NCBI RefSeq assembly: GCF_026914265.1 | Contig: NC_069124.1 | Coordinates: 15,149,088 to 15,213,087 of the forward strand | From: Mya arenaria | Taxonomy: Eukaryota; Mollusca; Bivalvia; Myida; Myidae | Direction: 5' to 3' | DNA: 64,000 nt | Shown: one piece after another, positions 38,301-48,700 of the stretch | How positions within the stretch are numbered: the first letter of the stretch is position 1 | Layout of the letters: the number at the start of each line of letters is the position of its first letter | Notes under the pieces: model-generated | Seen by the model: the letters and a program-made list of their open reading frames with translations, nothing else | Databases searched by the model: none | What the model was told of the DNA's origin: nothing | Position numbers and translations under genes: made by a program

Positions 38301-40435
38301 GTCCTGTTAAAAGTATGTCCTTGATTTAGATTGACTGGCGCTTTCACTATATAAAGTAGAACAAAATCATTTCTAGAATAGTTCCCAACGAATTTATTAA
38401 AGATGATCTTTAGAACACCTACCATTATTATAGCACACCACGCCAGCAGCTCTATTCACTTCGAGGCATGTGGAATCGTCTTTCAAGAACCAGGAGCACG
38501 AGAAAATTGATTGGTCCTTATAGTCACACCAGATGCTGATAGCTAGCATGGTCATGTTACCATTCGGATAAATCCTGGTATAAGTTTGCAAATATATCGA
38601 TGACTGTTTCATATAATGCTTAATAAAATGTGTTCATTGTCGGTAAAATTGAGATTACGTTTAAATTGTTGTTGTTTTTCAATACAGCTGCTACAACAGA
38701 TACAGAATATATTTTAGAAATCTAAAAGCAAACAAAGACTGTTTTTTCATCAAATGAATGGTCAGTTGTCTTTCATGGAATGAAATGTTTGCAAAGTTTC
38801 TGAACTAGTTATAAATAAAACGATTTTGTGAAAATATCACATGCACATGTAATAATAACCGTTGTATATAATGGATGCACAATTTTGTAACTGTTACATT
38901 GAAATATGCACATGTTACGTGAATCACGTGTGCTACCTTCTCAGCCCGTCGTTGAACCCGAATTGCCTACAGGCTGTTCTAGATGGACCACTCTGCCACA
39001 TACTTTCACAAAATGTGTAATTGATGTCGTCAACTTGAAGTTCAACACGACCGGAGTTTCGTGTACCGTTAATGCGAACTGAAGGTTCTAAAAACATTCG
39101 TTCCAGTGTTTTAGTGATAAATAGTGAACAAAACATTTAAAAATGTTAAGCAGACATTTCTATGCAAAAGAACGCACATTCAAGCATGTTTCTGATATAT
39201 TGACAGCTTTTACGCTTAATTAGGTAAAACCTTTCACAATGAATAATTGAGAGCATTATATAACGTCTATATCGGATTACCATTTAATATATAAGCCTAT
39301 GCATGTATTATTATCACGGGTTGATTTATTATATGATCTTGAATTATATATCACAAACAAGAGTCAAACGCACTGTTTTGATTGTAGCATAGAACTCCGG
39401 CATTTTTCCAACTTTCCTTGCAACGCCCTCCAATGTTATATTTGCATTTCAATATTGAGGTCTCCTTGCCAACACAAGATATGTTCGGACGAACTGCATT
39501 TGCAAAAGAGCTCATTTTCAAAGCAATACCTTTCTGAAACACAAAGAATACTGATATTCAAGGTATGGGAAACGATTCGGTTATTAGAAGGACATTGAAA
39601 ATTTGGTAAATATGAACATTCCAACGGAAGAAAAGATCAGTTTTAAAATGGGAAATTTCCAATTTTAAATTACATGCTACTGTACGTCATTGCATAAACC
39701 CTTAGACACGGAAACGGTACCTTGAAACCAAGCTGCCTGCACACAACCTTCGCATTTGTCTTCCCAAACCCATCAGTACAAAGGCTAGACCACGTTCCGT
39801 TTTCATTGAATTGAACCACACCAAGGAAGTCTTTGCCACCTGTGATGCGCACTAGAAACAACCACGGAAGTTAAAGATGATAAAACTTTGTTGAAATCTG
39901 CATACATTGCGTGTAAAATTATTCATATTAATAATAAAATAATTATGTTATAACTCATAAGAAAAATTGGTATCTTTAGGGAAAACAATACTAGTGAAAT
40001 ACAGAGTGTTGAAACTGTCTGATTATTGTAATTTGCACTACCATCGTTGAATACCTTGCGACGTCGGTTCTTAATTGTATACTACAGTTCAAGTGGTTAA
40101 AACCGAACTGTCCCTGATCTATGTACCTTGGATTAATTCATAAATAGCTGGTTTTGTTCTTAGCGGACTTTCGCTGATCAATGACGTGCCTCGAGCATGG
40201 ATAACGTAGTTTTAGGGGTTCTTACTGGACTGTCCACGATCTACGAAAATTGGACTCATACATAATTTAATTGTCGTGGTTTAAACCAGACTGCCCCTGT
40301 TCACAAAATACTCCGTTACAAAATAATTGCCAGTAAGAACGTACCTTCAGAAGAACGCACCATATCCATTGATCCTAGCTGAATGAGTACCAGGACAAGT
40401 GTTGCCGCTAAAGCTAAAACGTTCTGAAATATCAT
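29339..40435 (-). CDS. Secreted protein with eight SRCR domains (gene B)
   Basis: Fifteen minus-strand exons with GT/AG borders and matching phases: 40345-40435, 39721-39851, 39374-39533, 38937-39087, 38423-38574, 37668-37847, 37304-37522, 36328-36492, 35859-36014, 34655-34840, 32164-32295, 31506-31814, 31039-31224, 30333-30467, 29339-29805. The sum is 2820 nt, 939 residues. Exon lengths equal those of gene A except exons 3 (160 against 166), 4 (151 against 163) and 7 (219 against 216), all changes by multiples of three. The signal peptide begins MIFQNVLALAATLVLVLIQL. Module 6 is about 89 percent identical to that of gene A by hand count; modules 1 and 2 are more diverged. The cysteine pattern is the same, including four cysteines in module 4 and loss of the first in module 3. 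No stop or frameshift was found, so it looks intact. It is convergent with gene A. Confidence 0.88.
32720..34130. repeat. Compound tandem repeat in intron 10 of gene B
   Basis: The first part (about 32720-33060) holds two units of about 150 bp with ACATCTCCTCTGAAACT and ACAGGAAGCTT. The second part (33063-34130) starts AAGAGGGCCCTGAAGGCCCT and holds six to seven units of about 143 bp with GACCTGGTGACCTAGTTTTT, CATGACCCAG and CATTCTGACTAA, then closes with repeated GACGACGGAC. The starting GTCGTCCGTCC and the closing GGACGACGGAC are inverted relative to one another. Gene A has only a 227-bp intron here, so this is a post-duplication insertion into B (or a loss in A). Similar arrays are known to me as common in bivalve genomes. 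Confidence 0.7.
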
Positions 40436-40563
40436 ATTCCTTTTTTTTCTTTATCCACTTAAACAACAAAACGTGTCCACGTGTTTTTGTGTTTCATTAA
40501 CCAACAGCCTATCTTATCTTTGAGATTCTTTCGTGTTTTCTTTTAAGATTATGCTTTGAATTA

Positions 40564-40590
40564 GTCAGGATTAATGCGCATTGAAACTAA
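40564..40590 (-). promoter_or_regulatory. Proximal upstream block of gene B
   Basis: On the minus strand GTTTCAATGCGCATTAATCC, about 130-155 bp before the start codon. It is the counterpart of 3138-3170 in gene A. Confidence 0.5.
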
Positions 40591-40747
40591 TATTGAGCTT
40601 ATTCGGTATTTCAATGATAATTTCAAATAACAATCCGTTATGTCAACATTTATTACCAATTAATACCACGTACTAATATAACGAAATATTTCAAGCTTTA
40701 ATTCTAAATTACTCGTTTGAAACACACCTATGAAAAGTTATCCAAAG

Positions 40748-40813
40748 TGTGTTTACTAAAACGATTCAAACGATTCAAAGGCGTATGCTTATTCAAACAA
40801 ACGCTTCATCATT
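40748..40813 (-). promoter_or_regulatory. Distal upstream block of gene B
   Basis: On the minus strand ATGATGAAGCGTTTGTTTGA, then GCATACGCC and AATCGTTTTAGTAAACA, with a small internal duplication of GAATCGTTT. It is the counterpart of 2933-2990 in gene A and 44703-44755 in copy C. Confidence 0.55.
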
Positions 40814-41339
40814 TTGAAGATTATAATTTGAACAATAGTACAATCCTGTTGTCATAATTGTGCGACAAGCGTGACGGATGTCACGTAAACATAGATGACA
40901 AGGACATAGATGATAGAGGTTGTTACGTTTAATAAAAATTGTCTAAATTTATAGATTGGCGTCTTAAAATTTACAATCTATGTTCGCCCTGTGCTGAAGA
41001 ATGATTATGTTGTTGGCTAACAGTAGTATGTATATTTGGTTCTTTGATTTTTATCCTAAAAATGAAAATACTTAATACCTAACTTTAACAATACCGGGGA
41101 AAGATTATGTTTCTTTGTTAAAAATATGACAATTATAACAATAATACAATGAAACTAGAGAGACAAACCAATTAGTCGAATGTAACAAAAACACCATGTT
41201 TGGAGGCACAAGTCTACGGCCAAACCATTAAAGAAGTCAACACATAAAAACACCAAGTATAAACACAACCCAAATAGCACAAAATCATCAAAATTAAGTT
41301 ACCGATACAAACGTAAAACCAACACATACACAAGTACAA

Positions 41340-41570
41340 ACACTACATACAGAACACACACTCATCAACATAAATGACCAATAGAAACGTTTTAAAAAAA
41401 TATACCATTTACACATTAAATTACAAATAATACAGACAGACGTCACACTCATCAACATAAATTACCTATAGAAACGTTTTAAAACCATATGACATTTCCT
41501 TATTAAAAACAAACAATACAGAAAGACCTCACATTAATCAAAATAAATATACCGATAAATAATGAGGTTT
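41340..41570. repeat. Short tandem repeat, unit about 88 bp
   Basis: ACTCATCAACATAAATGACC and GAAACGTTTTAAA recur about 88 bp apart (near 41370 and 41455), with a third, decayed unit near 41535. A run of 14 C follows at about 41659. Confidence 0.5.
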
Positions 41571-41689
41571 CCACTTTAAAACGTTCGTTCACTGGAACAC
41601 GTGTCTAATAGCTACATAATTGGTTTAGCATCTCATGCATGACACACTGCTCATCCCTTCCCCCCCCCCCCCGACACCAAACACTATCC

Positions 41690-43105
41690 GTGCAGTCCCC
41701 ATCAAGTGTCGAAGCGTTGAACTTGATATAAACCTCTACACTCACAACAATATGTCCTTGTTTTGTTCAAAAGTAGAGCGATCGTCACCAAAAATTAAGG
41801 AAGATCATTGCAACATTTCTGTCTCTGGAAAGAGCATTTCATCAGAAAATGGAAAACATTTTCAATAGTGGTGCATGTAAATAGAGGAGAGTCAATGATA
41901 CTTTTTCTGTGAAGATCCTGGTTAAGCGAGCTACAGCAAAGTCTGAAACGACAATGCATAATAAAGTTGCGGCGCGAACCGACATTGTAAAACGTAGATG
42001 GTTTTGTAGAGTGTGTTTGAAGTTTGTATTTTAAAATTGGACTGTTTTCGATTGTGTAGTTGATATTGGGAGTTCCAATCTCGGAGTTTAGCAGGAAGAA
42101 ATGATGACGCTTATGACTGGGTTCGACAAACTGGTAGGATAACGTTTTTCGAGTTTCTATGACCTGAGACTGGGATGGAATCAAAGAGGTTGGATATGCT
42201 GGTGTGATGCCAGCTTTTCATCTTATAAAAAACAAGCCTATTTTGCCTTCTAACTGCAAGGGTGTCCCACTTAAAATCAGCTTAAGACCCTGTTTGATAC
42301 ACAGTTTAGTGGCCACGGTTACCATCCTCGCTGCTTCCGTCTGAATAGCCTCGATTTTACTCCATAAATAAGCATAACTGTTGTCCCGGACAACGTTTCC
42401 ATACTTCAAAGGTGGTCTTATAAAGCCAATATGTATTTTATAAGGCAGGCAGTATGAATTCATACTGCCTGCATTGACATATACATATAAGCTTTATAAG
42501 ACCCCGCATGATACCCAATCTTAAAGTTTTGTCGAGAACGGAAATGATATGATCTTTCCATTTATAATCTTTCCATTTAGCATCATCAGAAATGCCAAGT
42601 CCGAAATGTTTGTAAGAACGAACACTTTGTATTGGAGTAGTGTGCATAAACAAAAGGAGATGAATCCATCCATCCCGTTTTATAGAAAAAAAATAATTCA
42701 TTCTGTTTTAGAAGGATTGAAAGTGACAAGCCATTTAGAAGGTCAAGTGGATAGTTTCTGAAGATTAGAATTGATGACAGCAGCTTCAGGTGTCTCGACC
42801 ACAATGTACAGGCTAGTATCATCTGCAAATTAACGAGCGTAAGCTTTAATATCATCAGCGATATCATTAGTATAAATGAGAAAAAAGAGGACAAATACTA
42901 GAGCCCTGAGGCACTCCCGCAAGCATCAGACCAAGATGAAGAAGAATTCGAAACAACAAATATTTGTTTCCCACCGGTAAGATATGATGTAATCCTGTTC
43001 CGAAGATCCCCTCTGATGCCAAAAGAAGACAGTTTGTGAATAAGGCCTTTTTGCCAGACTCGATCGAACGCCTAAGGTATATCACAAAAACTGTACTTAT
43101 CTCCT
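41690..43105 (-). mobile_element. 5'-truncated LINE (reverse-transcriptase part)
   Basis: Minus-strand fragments in order: DRVWQKGLIHKLSSFGIRG and ITSYLTGGKQIFVVSN (43085-42960), AGVPQGS (about 42920), FADDTSLYIVVETPE (about 42810, the YADD-type catalytic box as FADD), then a C-terminal tail with CSSLNQDLHRKSIIDSP and CTTIENVFHFLMKC (42000-41800). The order and motifs fit jockey/CR1-like non-LTR elements. At least three frame changes and several stops show it is dead. It lacks the endonuclease and first ORF. It lies between gene B's promoter and copy C and probably removed or displaced the rest of C. Confidence 0.7.
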
Positions 43106-43164
43106 GAAAATATGCACACGTACCGTAAATAACAAAACGTGTAATACGTTTCCTGTCTATCGTT

Positions 43165-44403
43165 TAACACAAATTGCCTGCAGGTTGTTATAGATGATCA
43201 CTCACCCACATATCTTCACAGAATGTGTTATTAGAGTTGTCGACATCAAATGTGGATACATCGCTATTTATTGTAACATATCATGCTCAATTTTAACCTG
43301 ACATGTGTCTGTTTATGCATTATAAGCCTCCAGGCACAGAAACGGTACCTTGAAACCAAGCTGCCTGCACACAACTTTCACATATTTCCTCCAAAACCCA
43401 TCAGTACACTGATGCCACTTTCCATTCGTATAGAATTGAACAACACTTAGGAAGTCTTACCATCCATGATGAACACTGCCAATAGTTTAAAAATGTACAG
43501 GCCTTAAAACTATATATTTAAACTACTTTAAATCTACAAACATTGCGTGTTAAATTAGTCACATGTTCTATGAAATATTTCGACTCGTTTCACATGCAAA
43601 TTGGTACCCTCACGGCGTACTCTACTAGTGAAATGCACATTGTTGAAACTGTCTGATAATAAAACTAATCGTAATTTGCATTGATAAGGTTGCAAGCCAT
43701 ACCGGTTACTGTCAATTTATTTGAAAACAACGGAAAAGTTCAGTTTGGGGTATTGTTTCTGTATCAATTCCTTTATAAAAGGTGTAATCGATATGTAAAG
43801 TAGGCTGTATAATAAAGTACTAGTACGGCTTAAATCACTAGTTTTTGTTTTAGAATCTCTGTAAGCCTATTATAAAAAAGGATCTTAGACTCATGCTTTA
43901 TATAGGTGTAGTAGTTATCCGTGGAATGTCCCTGGTCCAAAAATACTGATCTCTAGTATACTATAATTATACTATAATTTTAGTGTTTTCTAACCCAACA
44001 GCCCCTGTACTAAGAACCTTCAATGATATTGTTGTGTTGCTCTAACTAAACTACAAATGTTTTAAGATTTTTGTCCTCAAGTATAATACTAATATAAGAA
44101 ACATGGAGCACACTAATGATCTAGTCTTGATAAAACTAAGGATATTATTTATGTTTTAACTTTTTGCTACTGAGTTGTTTCTGTAGTTTTTCACATAAAT
44201 ATTGGACTAGTGAAAAACATAAAACCGAGTCTTTACCGGACAGTTCCTGATATAAGGCGCTTAGAAAAACGCATACGATTGTTAGTTTTAAAATGTATAA
44301 TATAGTTTAAATGGTAATAACCACATAATCATATCCATAGATCCTAACTGAATAGTGCAAGGACAAGTGTTGACGTTGACGCTAGCAGGCTCTGAAGTAT
44401 CAT
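43165..44403 (-). pseudogene. Truncated third SRCR copy (copy C)
   Basis: Minus-strand relics of exons 1, 2 and 4 are present. Exon 1 begins at 44403 (MILQSLLASTSTLVLALFS) and hits a TAG caused by loss of one base relative to gene B. Exon 2 (43349-43475) keeps the acceptor, the start GTGTTCATCATGG and the end GCTTGGTTTCAAG with its donor, but has a frameshift and an early TAA. Exon 4 (about 43165-43260) is heavily changed, and exon 3 is missing. Intron words shared with gene B (such as GTAATTTGCA near 40030 and 43675) confirm a tandem copy of B. Downstream exons are absent, replaced by a LINE. Confidence 0.75.
44150..44211 (+). repeat. Repeat R1, partial copy 3
   Basis: TTATGTTTTAACTTTTTGCT followed by ACTGAGTTGTTTCTGTAG and AAATATTGGA. 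It lies in intron 1 of the dead SRCR copy C. Confidence 0.5.
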
Positions 44404-44702
44404 ATTTCTTTTTTGTCTTTGTTTACTTAAATGTAACTTTGCATGTGTGTGTGTGTGAAGTTCAGTAACATTTAACCATAACGGTTGGAGAGTTTAGAAT
44501 GTATTCATGCCTCCACAAGAATTCTTTGAATGAACTTTTCATTATTCCAGGATTAATTTGCATTGAAACAATGTTTAGTTCAAACTTACATCCGTTTTCG
44601 ACAAAAGTTGACCTAACCTAACACCGCGCAATCATAATTTAAAGCTGTAATACAAAACAATTTGTTTACAACGGTTTCGTATGTTTAGTGTAATAAAGAA
44701 TG

Positions 44703-44755
44703 TTCACTAACACGATTATATGATGAATGTTTATTTAAATGAACACTTCATCATT
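44703..44755 (-). promoter_or_regulatory. Upstream block kept in the dead copy C
   Basis: On the minus strand ATGATGAAGTGTTCATTTAA, then AATCGTGTTAGTGAACA, at about 300 bp from the relic start codon. It is more diverged than the blocks of A and B, in keeping with loss of selection. Confidence 0.45.
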
Positions 44756-44759
44756 TGTA

Positions 44760-45724
44760 AATTATATTTGTAATAAAATTAAATGTTGTTATTGTGGTAC
44801 GACATGTGTGACGAATATTACCTAAACATAGATTACAAAGACAATGAAAATATGATTACTTTTATTTGATGAACCTAGTCGAAATATTTATAGAAATTAT
44901 AATTAAAATGAATTATCTATTTACGTTCTGAGCCGAACAATCATCATTTATAAGTATTTCTTTTTTTTATTTTGTCTCAAATGAGAAACTACTTTATACC
45001 TTGCTTCATACATACCTGGATTTAATGACAGGTCAAAATATATGTATTGATCACCCTATAAATGAATCCTTACCCTAGTAAATGATATGCTACATGCTGA
45101 TCTCACGCATCCGAAATTACCTCGTGCTTTCAGGTCATGGTACAAAATAATTTGACAACTTAATTTAGGTTTTAAGTTACAGATTCGTTCTTTACAGATG
45201 CAAACATTATTGGACCTCGCTAAAGGACGAGTAGTCTTGTGGATGGGATACATTTGTCAGATGAAAAATGAAAAATACAAAATTTGACAGCCAGCAACCA
45301 AAATATAGTTGTTTTTACTTCCTATCAATTCCAATAGTTTACTTGTAATCCAGAAACAGAAAAAAATCAGTAAGAAACATACATGGACTACTTCAGTTAT
45401 TCTAAACGTTTTGGCGCATGGTAAAAAACACATTTTATTTGCGTTTTGAGTATTAATTTATTGTCTGGGATTCCACATTTGATATCCCATCGATTAGATT
45501 TAAGGGTGTCGCTTATTTATTTAGTGATAACATTGAATTCAAAACAAGTACAATGCTTACAACTTAATCTTACGTTTAAATTGTAAAATAAGCAGAGGAT
45601 TAAATATTACGAAGGAGGAAGTCTTTTGTGGACTGCGTAAATTACGCAGTATTATACAGCATTTGGTCAAATAAGTATGCAAATGTTAAAAATTAAAATA
45701 TTTAACATTGATGACATACAAATC
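44760..45724. other. Intergenic stretch between copy C and the Mieap-like gene
   Basis: The two genes are head to head here. Sequence near 44812-44845 (GTGACGAATATTACC, AAACATAGATTAC) matches the region upstream of gene B at 40870-40905. No other gene was seen. Confidence 0.4.
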
Positions 45725-48700
45725 ATGGGAAACAATGGAAGTTTTGCGAGTGTTCCCAAAGCAGGGAACAATACCCGCACTTATAAACGAGAAAGTAGCA
45801 TGTTCGAACATGATAGAGCTGATGATCTTTTAAACCAATTTGAAGAGAAAATAACCTTTTGGAAAACGGAAATCGTTAAAGCAAGAGGAAACATTGATTC
45901 CAATTCTGCGGAGGAGATAAAGTGGTATTTTTACACACAAATGAAGGTTGCGGCTGAAGTTTTATTAAAACAGGTACACGTATAAACAATGTGAACTATA
46001 GGTTTACTTCTATTTTCGTTATAAGTAATAGTAATTCTCTATATGTTTATACACAAATAAAATTTAACTTCCTTCTATGCGGTATTGGTGACAGTAGTTG
46101 AGTAAATGTTCATACATAAAATAATTTAACCTATTTCTATGTAGTATTGATGATAATAATAATCTACATGTTTACACACAAATCTAATTTTCCTTCCTTT
46201 TATGCGGTATTGGTGATTGTAATGCTCTACATGTTTATACACAAATATATTTTTACTTCCTTCTATGCGGTATTTGTCGTTTGCCCATTGCCACTAAACC
46301 GGGTTTATGTTTAAACATTTTGCTACTGAGCATGTTTCTGCAGCTTTTTGCATATATATTGGTGACAGTTATTCTCTACATATTTATACACAAATACAGT
46401 TTTACTTCCTTCTATGCGGTATTGGTGAAAGTAATTCAGTACATGTTCATACATAAAAATAATTTTACTTATTTCAATGCAGTATTTGTGATAACAATTA
46501 TCTACATGTTTATACACAAATATAATTTTACTTCCTTCTATGCGCTATTGGTGATTGTAATTCTCTACATGTGTATACACAAATATATCTTTACACATTT
46601 ATGTGGTTTGGGTGATAGCAATTCTCTACATGTTTATACACAAATAAATTTTTACTTCCTTCTATGCGGTATTGGTGATAGTTAGTATCTACATGTTGAT
46701 ACACAAACATTATTTTACTTCCTTTTATTCGGTATTGGTGACAGTTATTCCCTACATGTATATACACAAATATAATTTAACTTCCTTATATGCGGTTTGG
46801 GTGATTGCAATTTTCTCCATCTTTGTACTCAAACATAATTTTACTGATTTATGCTGTTTGTGTGAAAATGAATATCGAACAGATATATTTCTTAAAAATG
46901 AGAACGCAGACACTTTTTTTCCAAACACTGTAAACAAAACTCGGATTAACAATTGAAATAGGAGGGTTTAACAAATTAGGCTCAATTGTTTAATGTTGTT
47001 TTTATTTGATAACTGATAGGAAGATTGTGGGGTTTTCATTATATAAATAATAGAACTCGTAAAACAGTCGGACAAGTCCATTTGCCATTCAATAAATTCC
47101 AACTTCTCGTGCTTGCTTATTTCTATCTTGGAAACAAAATATTTAATTGGCTTCATAATATGTTTTAAAATCAGACAAATGCATCTATTTCCAACGGCTA
47201 AGCTCATCTTTAATTGAAACTGTTATACTCCTGGTCTGACAATGGAGAAAGCGTCACAGGCGTCGAACGCGATTCTGCATAGAAGCTATACAAAAACAGA
47301 TACAATTTCACATATTTCTTCATTTTTTTCGAGTATGATATAATTGTTTGCTGCTAAGTAATTTCACATATCTGATTCAATACTGCTTCAGATTCCACAA
47401 GATTTTTTACAAAGATATGAAACCTCCGAACAAGCCAAGGAACAAAAGAAAAACAGCTGTCAGTCTACAGAATATTATCGACAGCCAACGTTAAAAAGCA
47501 AAACAAGCACTGAAGCTGCGTGCGTTCGTATTGCACAGAAAACAGTTATTGACAACAATGCCTCCACAGTGTCCATGACTATAGAAAAAGAGTCGACAGA
47601 ACCGTATACCAAGATACACCAACAAATGTGTGACTTCAGGGAGCGACTGGAGCTGGAGAAAGATGAAACAATTCGGTTACTCGCAGCAAATGATCAACTA
47701 AAGACCGAACTTAAGCAGTTTAAAGCTGAAAATGAGGAACTGTTAACAAGGTTTGATATTAGTCGGTGAAGTCATAGTAATCTGTTTCTTTGGGGTCCTT
47801 GAATATTACTTATTTATTTTTTTGAAAATCTTAACCCACTTACAATGATTGAAGAGGTTTGTGACGATGTTGCTGCTACCATTGCTGAAAATAAGCAAAT
47901 TCAAAGATATTTAAATCCTTAAGAAATGCCTTGTATTTACCTTTTGCTCAGAAAGTCGTATATAAAAATAACTTAAAAAACACTTTGAAGTGACGTTTTT
48001 AAACGAATTCACCCTCGTTAAAGATAAACGTTTGGAATGTATTGATACTATAAATTGTATAATTTAAGGACATAATCTAAGGCTTAAGGGCCGTTCACAG
48101 AGTTCAAAACATTTGAATGTCCAAAAAACACTTATGTTCATGTTTTGTTTGATTTGTATTTAGTTTGGATTTTTAATATGCTACATGCATCATATGCGTT
48201 GCAACATGATAAGGTGTAACAAGTTATATCATATTAATTTCAATTGCAGAAGCATTGTATTTTTTTCGGAAATTTCGTTATACAAAATGAGTATGTTTTT
48301 GTGTCAAAACAGTCAACCCTATCAGATATTTGCATTTGTATGATAAAGAAATGACTATTTTCCAATTTTGTAGTTATATTTTTGAATATTTTGAATATAT
48401 ATTGAAGAACCCGCGAGACATTGTTCATTGGGTAGTCTGTGGCTTTTTCACACACTTAATTATAGTTATATTGTCTTTTGACATTTCCAATAAAAGAATT
48501 CTTTGGATTCAAAGTCTGATAAAATACTTTATTGTAACATTTTGTCAACTTCCTATTCCCCTTAATCATGTGGCAAAAGATGTATTACTCATGCAAAAGA
48601 TTGATTCTCAAAACTTTATAAATCATGAACCTTTGAAACAACTGTTATATGTCCCCATCCACTTTTGCATTGTGTTAGACCATTAACTGTTAAACATTAT

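Noticed and set aside
3284-40435. The inverted SRCR pair as an assembly artefact (folded haplotype)
   Set aside because: Exons differ by roughly 10-20 percent in protein, introns differ greatly in length and content, and exon lengths changed by codon multiples. This is too much for two haplotypes joined in error.
41795-42184. 129-codon minus-strand frame as a host gene
   Set aside because: Its CSSLNQDL and HFLMKC words match the C-terminal tail of LINE polymerases, and the catalytic boxes lie just upstream.
45677-45724. Upstream in-frame ATG of the Mieap-like gene
   Set aside because: The added residues (MQMLKIKIFNIDDIQI) look like translated AT-rich leader, and the next ATG has better context and an N-terminal signal motif. 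Not excluded.
46281-46685. Long plus-strand open frame of 134 codons
   Set aside because: It lies wholly in the 62-bp minisatellite of the Mieap-like intron, and its repeated hydrophobic words are products of the array.
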